Below, piece after piece: positions 62,329 through 64,000 of a stretch of 64,000 nt of DNA. The notes beneath the pieces are model-generated. The model searched no databases, was not told the origin of the DNA, and saw only the letters and a list, made by a program, of their open reading frames with translations. This stretch comes from Streptomyces anulatus (GTDB lineage Bacteria > Actinomycetota > Actinomycetes > Streptomycetales > Streptomycetaceae), in contig NZ_JOEZ01000009.1 of NCBI RefSeq assembly GCF_000721175.1, forward strand, positions 107,886-171,885, in the 5' to 3' direction. Within the stretch, counting starts at the first letter, position 1. The number at the start of each line of letters is the position of its first letter. The translations under genes and the position numbers were made by a program.

Positions 62329-62430
62329 TCAGCGGCCGCGACAACACACGGCGGAAGGCACTTGCAGCAGGTCGATGTGACCGCGCGAAGTGAGCGGAGC
62401 TGATCGGAGCACGGCGCTGAACGCGGCCAT
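62329..62430 (-). CDS. Streptomyces-type putative leader peptide
   Basis: A 33-residue frame ending TSRGHIDLLQVPSAVCCRGR. The block R-HIDL-V-SA-C is the hallmark of short actinobacterial leader peptides found upstream of sulfur and other metabolic genes. The Cys codons at the end suggest sensing of cysteine supply by ribosome stalling or attenuation. The start is uncertain: ATG at 62430, or an internal GTG giving MLRSAPLTSRGH. The next recognisable gene downstream is the monooxygenase, after a strong hairpin. Confidence 0.65.
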   Translation of the reverse strand: MAAFSAVLRSAPLTSRGHIDLLQVPSAVCCRGR

Positions 62431-62504
62431 CCGGTCGGGACACGGTCAATGGTGTCTCGGAGCGTGGACGAGTCATCTCACGCCTGTGGGGTGAAGATGG
62501 AGGC

Positions 62505-63056
62505 ATGTCCGATACCTTCACCACCACGGTCCTGAACATCACCACGGGTACGGCCGAGAGCGTCACGGACCTGACGCGCGCCTGCGAAGAATTCCTCACC
62601 CGCACCGCGCCCGGCCGCGACGGCCTGCTCAACGTCTTCGTCCCCCACGCCACGGCCGGCATCGCCGTACTGGAGACCGGCGCGGGCAGCGACGACGACC
62701 TCCTGGCCGCGCTCCACCACCTGCTCCCCGCCGACGACCGCTGGCAGCACCGCCACGGCAGCCCCGGCCACGGCCGCGACCACGTACTCCCGGCCCTGGT
62801 CCCGCCCCACGCCACGCTGCCGGTGATCGGCGGCCGACTGGAGCTGGGGACCTGGCAGTCGGTCTGCCTGGTCGAGTCGAGGGTCACCAACTTAGACAAC
62901 TCTGGGGCGGTGGAGTCCCTGGTTGAGCTGAAGCCTCAAGCTGCATGCCAGCCACCGCCGAGTGGAAGCAGTGCCTTCGCGCCCCCGGTACCCGCCCCAG
63001 CGGCCACGCCCTCTACGGCTCCGCTGGGTCGGGTCCGTCTTCTAGTGAGGCGTTGA
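62505..63056 (+). CDS. YjbQ-family (UPF0047) protein with replaced C-terminus
   Basis: The first ~125 residues are a normal YjbQ domain: VLNITTGTAESVTDLT, LNVFVPHATAGIAVLETG, WQHRHGSPGHGRDHVLPALVPPHATLPVIGGRLELGTWQSVCLVE. The His and Asp/Glu residues are those proposed to bind substrate in this thiamine-phosphate-synthase-like family. The family end (typically DxxxDNxxRxVxxSFLG) is absent. From ~residue 127 the frame runs into unrelated, lower-GC sequence and ends at 63056. The gene has been cut at its 3' end at the boundary of an accessory region. Confidence 0.85.
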   Translation: MSDTFTTTVLNITTGTAESVTDLTRACEEFLTRTAPGRDGLLNVFVPHATAGIAVLETGAGSDDDLLAALHHLLPADDRWQHRHGSPGHGRDHVLPALVPPHATLPVIGGRLELGTWQSVCLVESRVTNLDNSGAVESLVELKPQAACQPPPSGSSAFAPPVPAPAATPSTAPLGRVRLLVRR

Positions 63057-63417
63057 GCACGCATACCTGGGCGGTGATCCCGCAGTCAGCTAGCGTTGCC
63101 GCGTGCTGGTGCAGGTCTTTACGGAGCCGCTCGGGTGTGTGGCGGGCCGACTTGGCTTGGCAGCTGTCGTCGTCGCTCCAGGCATTGCCGCCGCAGTAGA
63201 CAGCGATGTATACACCTGCTGACCCCCGTGGGCTTTTCAGGTAGCGCCGGAAGAGTTGGTCGGCGATAGCGGTGACGACTTCGGTGTGCCAGTTGCACTT
63301 CACCTCGCCAGGTACTGTCAGCGATTGGCCACTGGTGGTGCGGGCTTCGACCAGGAGGTCGGGGACGTCGCCAGATGTGTCACCCAGGCGCGGGTTGATC
63401 TCTACCTCACGCACCAC
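63013..63417 (-). pseudogene. Restriction-endonuclease-like (PD-(D/E)xK) C-terminal fragment
   Basis: About 130 residues: VPDLLVEA...GEVKCNWHTEVVTAIADQLFRRYLK...GVYIAVYCGGNAWSDDD. The spacing D-(x)n-ExK with a following Gln resembles the PD-(D/E)xK nuclease core that forms the C-terminus of large actinobacterial defence-type proteins. It starts abruptly inside the domain, with GTG codons but no ribosome-binding site, and overlaps the HTH fragment. It is therefore a relic of a larger gene rather than an intact protein. Confidence 0.6.
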
Positions 63418-63608
63418 GGCGGCCCGCTCCCGCAATCACTGTCGGCCCTGAAGCCCTCGCGGTCGAAGGAGAGGCCGAGGTGCTGCGCGTGATTCGTGAT
63501 GGTGCCGACGGACCAGCCCATCTGACGGGCGATCCCGTTGCGGTTGACGCCGTCGGCGTGAAGCTGACGCCGGATCGCTGCGTCCTCCGCGGAGAAGGTG
63601 CGGGCCAC
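63402..63608 (-). pseudogene. Helix-turn-helix protein, 3' truncated
   Basis: The first ~50 residues (TFSAEDAAIRRQLHADGVNRNGIARQMGWSVGTITNHAQHLGLSFDREGF) are a typical HTH of small phage- or plasmid-associated Streptomyces proteins. After that the frame enters the nuclease-like fragment out of phase and stops at 63402. The expected remainder of ~100 residues is missing. A 68-residue HTH product may still be made from the GTG at 63608. Confidence 0.65.
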
Positions 63609-63699
63609 GGCCGGCTCACCCCCTCACGTACGCGCGGTGACGGGTGACTGGTCATGAAAAGGCGCTCATCATGTCGATGGGTATCCGTAGGCTCCGGCC

Positions 63700-63918
63700 A
63701 TGACAGATGACGAGTTGCCGGAGGCTGAAGATGACCGCCTCATGGCTGTGCCGATCACCGACCATTTTGCTCAGGCCGCAGCCCAGGTGCTGCGGGAGTA
63801 CCGGGAGATGGTCGAGGGAGGCATCACGCACCTAGAGCCGGATGCGGCATCGCCCTTTATGGCGGAGGTCGCCGCCATCAACAGCACGCCGGACCCGCTC
63901 GGGGGCCTTGACCCCTGA
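63700..63918 (+). CDS. Small acidic hypothetical protein
   Basis: A 72-residue frame: MTDDELPEAEDDRLMAVPIT, then a helical middle (HFAQAAAQVLREYREMVEG) and HLEPDAASPFMAEVAAINSTPDP. It is acidic and soluble, and I do not recognise it. There is no strong ribosome-binding site before the ATG at 63700. Lower GC than the core genes and its place between gene fragments and an IS element suggest accessory origin. Confidence 0.5.
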   Translation: MTDDELPEAEDDRLMAVPITDHFAQAAAQVLREYREMVEGGITHLEPDAASPFMAEVAAINSTPDPLGGLDP

Positions 63919-64000
63919 TGTTGGACACACGAGACACTGGATCCTGAGGATCTGAGGACGGACATCTCGTGGTCATGAAGAACTACCCGCCTGAGTTCAA
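63919..64000 (+). mobile_element. Left end of an IS3-like insertion sequence (continues past the window)
   Basis: TGTTGGACACACGAGACACT (from 63919), directly after the stop of the 72-residue frame, has the TG start of IS3-family ends. A transposase frame begins ~50 bp inside. The right end lies outside the window, so inverted repeats and target duplication cannot be checked. Confidence 0.6.
63969..64000 (+). CDS. IS3-family transposase OrfA, partial (5' end only)
   Basis: The only visible residues, MKNYPPEF after GTG GTC, match the N-terminus of OrfA proteins of IS3-family elements in Streptomyces, which continue into an HTH for binding the inverted repeats. It starts at GTG 63969 or ATG 63975. 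The rest of the gene is beyond position 64000. Confidence 0.6.
   Translation, partial: MVMKNYPPEF

Noticed and set aside
62222..62386. A plus-strand 54-residue frame (MDPDATTGRGAEEHR...) upstream of yjbQ
   Set aside because: It is basic and low complexity, and its second half is the antisense of the leader peptide; the minus-strand leader motif explains the region better.

Overview
The window is a very high-GC actinobacterial chromosome segment and almost certainly Streptomyces. The evidence is the strong GC bias at third codon positions, frequent GTG starts, the XRE regulator plus DUF397 pair, MurT/GatD, DUF6011 and DUF3516 proteins, a c-di-AMP riboswitch in front of a secreted NlpC/P60 hydrolase, and a Streptomyces-type 'putative leader peptide'. 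The order purB - bioBAD/bioF - clpP - ureABCFGD - pfkA - murT/gatD agrees with my memory of the S. coelicolor SCO12xx region; I did not check this against a database.

Layout. 0-9 kb: a GntR regulator, a ROK regulator, a gutted two-component/ABC locus, mug-purB, an SGNH hydrolase, two overlapping CNNM/CBS membrane proteins and a GNAT. 9-18 kb: an RHH/Fic-like toxin-antitoxin pair that looks leaderless, a methyltransferase, the biotin genes (bioB-bioA-bioD on minus, bioF divergent), an XRE/DUF397 pair, an HATPase, a broken LysE gene and the riboswitch-controlled NlpC/P60 hydrolase. 19-25.5 kb: an atypical ClpP, an orphan Phd antitoxin, a gutted TetR/MFS pair and the complete urease operon without ureE. 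25.5-34.9 kb: an epimerase, PlsC, a CtaG-type cytochrome oxidase assembly protein with a 52-residue membrane protein, pfkA, the murT-gatD lipid II amidation operon, peptide deformylase and a TetR/acyl-CoA dehydrogenase divergent pair. 35-47.9 kb: glutathione peroxidase, a GNAT, a ClC channel, TesB, a Ski2-like helicase, a YdjM-like membrane protein, DNA ligase, NDH-2 and a spermidine-synthase-like membrane protein. 47.7-62 kb: a heterodimeric ABC exporter, a GH109-type secreted enzyme, an FAD/Fe-S oxidoreductase, a MarR/ABC exporter pair, a 19-residue hydrophobic peptide gene, an MltG-like protein, a flavin monooxygenase and a leader peptide. 62.5-64 kb: yjbQ with a replaced 3' end, fragments of an HTH protein and a nuclease-like protein, and the left end of an IS3-like element.

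Most of the window is ordinary core chromosome. What stands out is (i) several small deletion scars where two genes have lost their 5' halves toward each other; (ii) small genes and regulatory RNAs: a 19-residue peptide, a 33-residue leader peptide, a 52-residue membrane protein, the riboswitch and two leaderless antitoxin genes; (iii) enzymes with altered key residues: ClpP with Gln at the catalytic His position, a Fic-like protein without a recognisable Fic motif, and BioB with a Cys/Gly/His-rich tail; (iv) a dispersed ~170 bp repeat abutting the stop codons of two fatty-acid genes. No single large unknown system is evident; the best candidates for new biology are the 19-residue peptide, the leader peptide/hairpin/monooxygenase unit, and the RHH/Fic-like pair.
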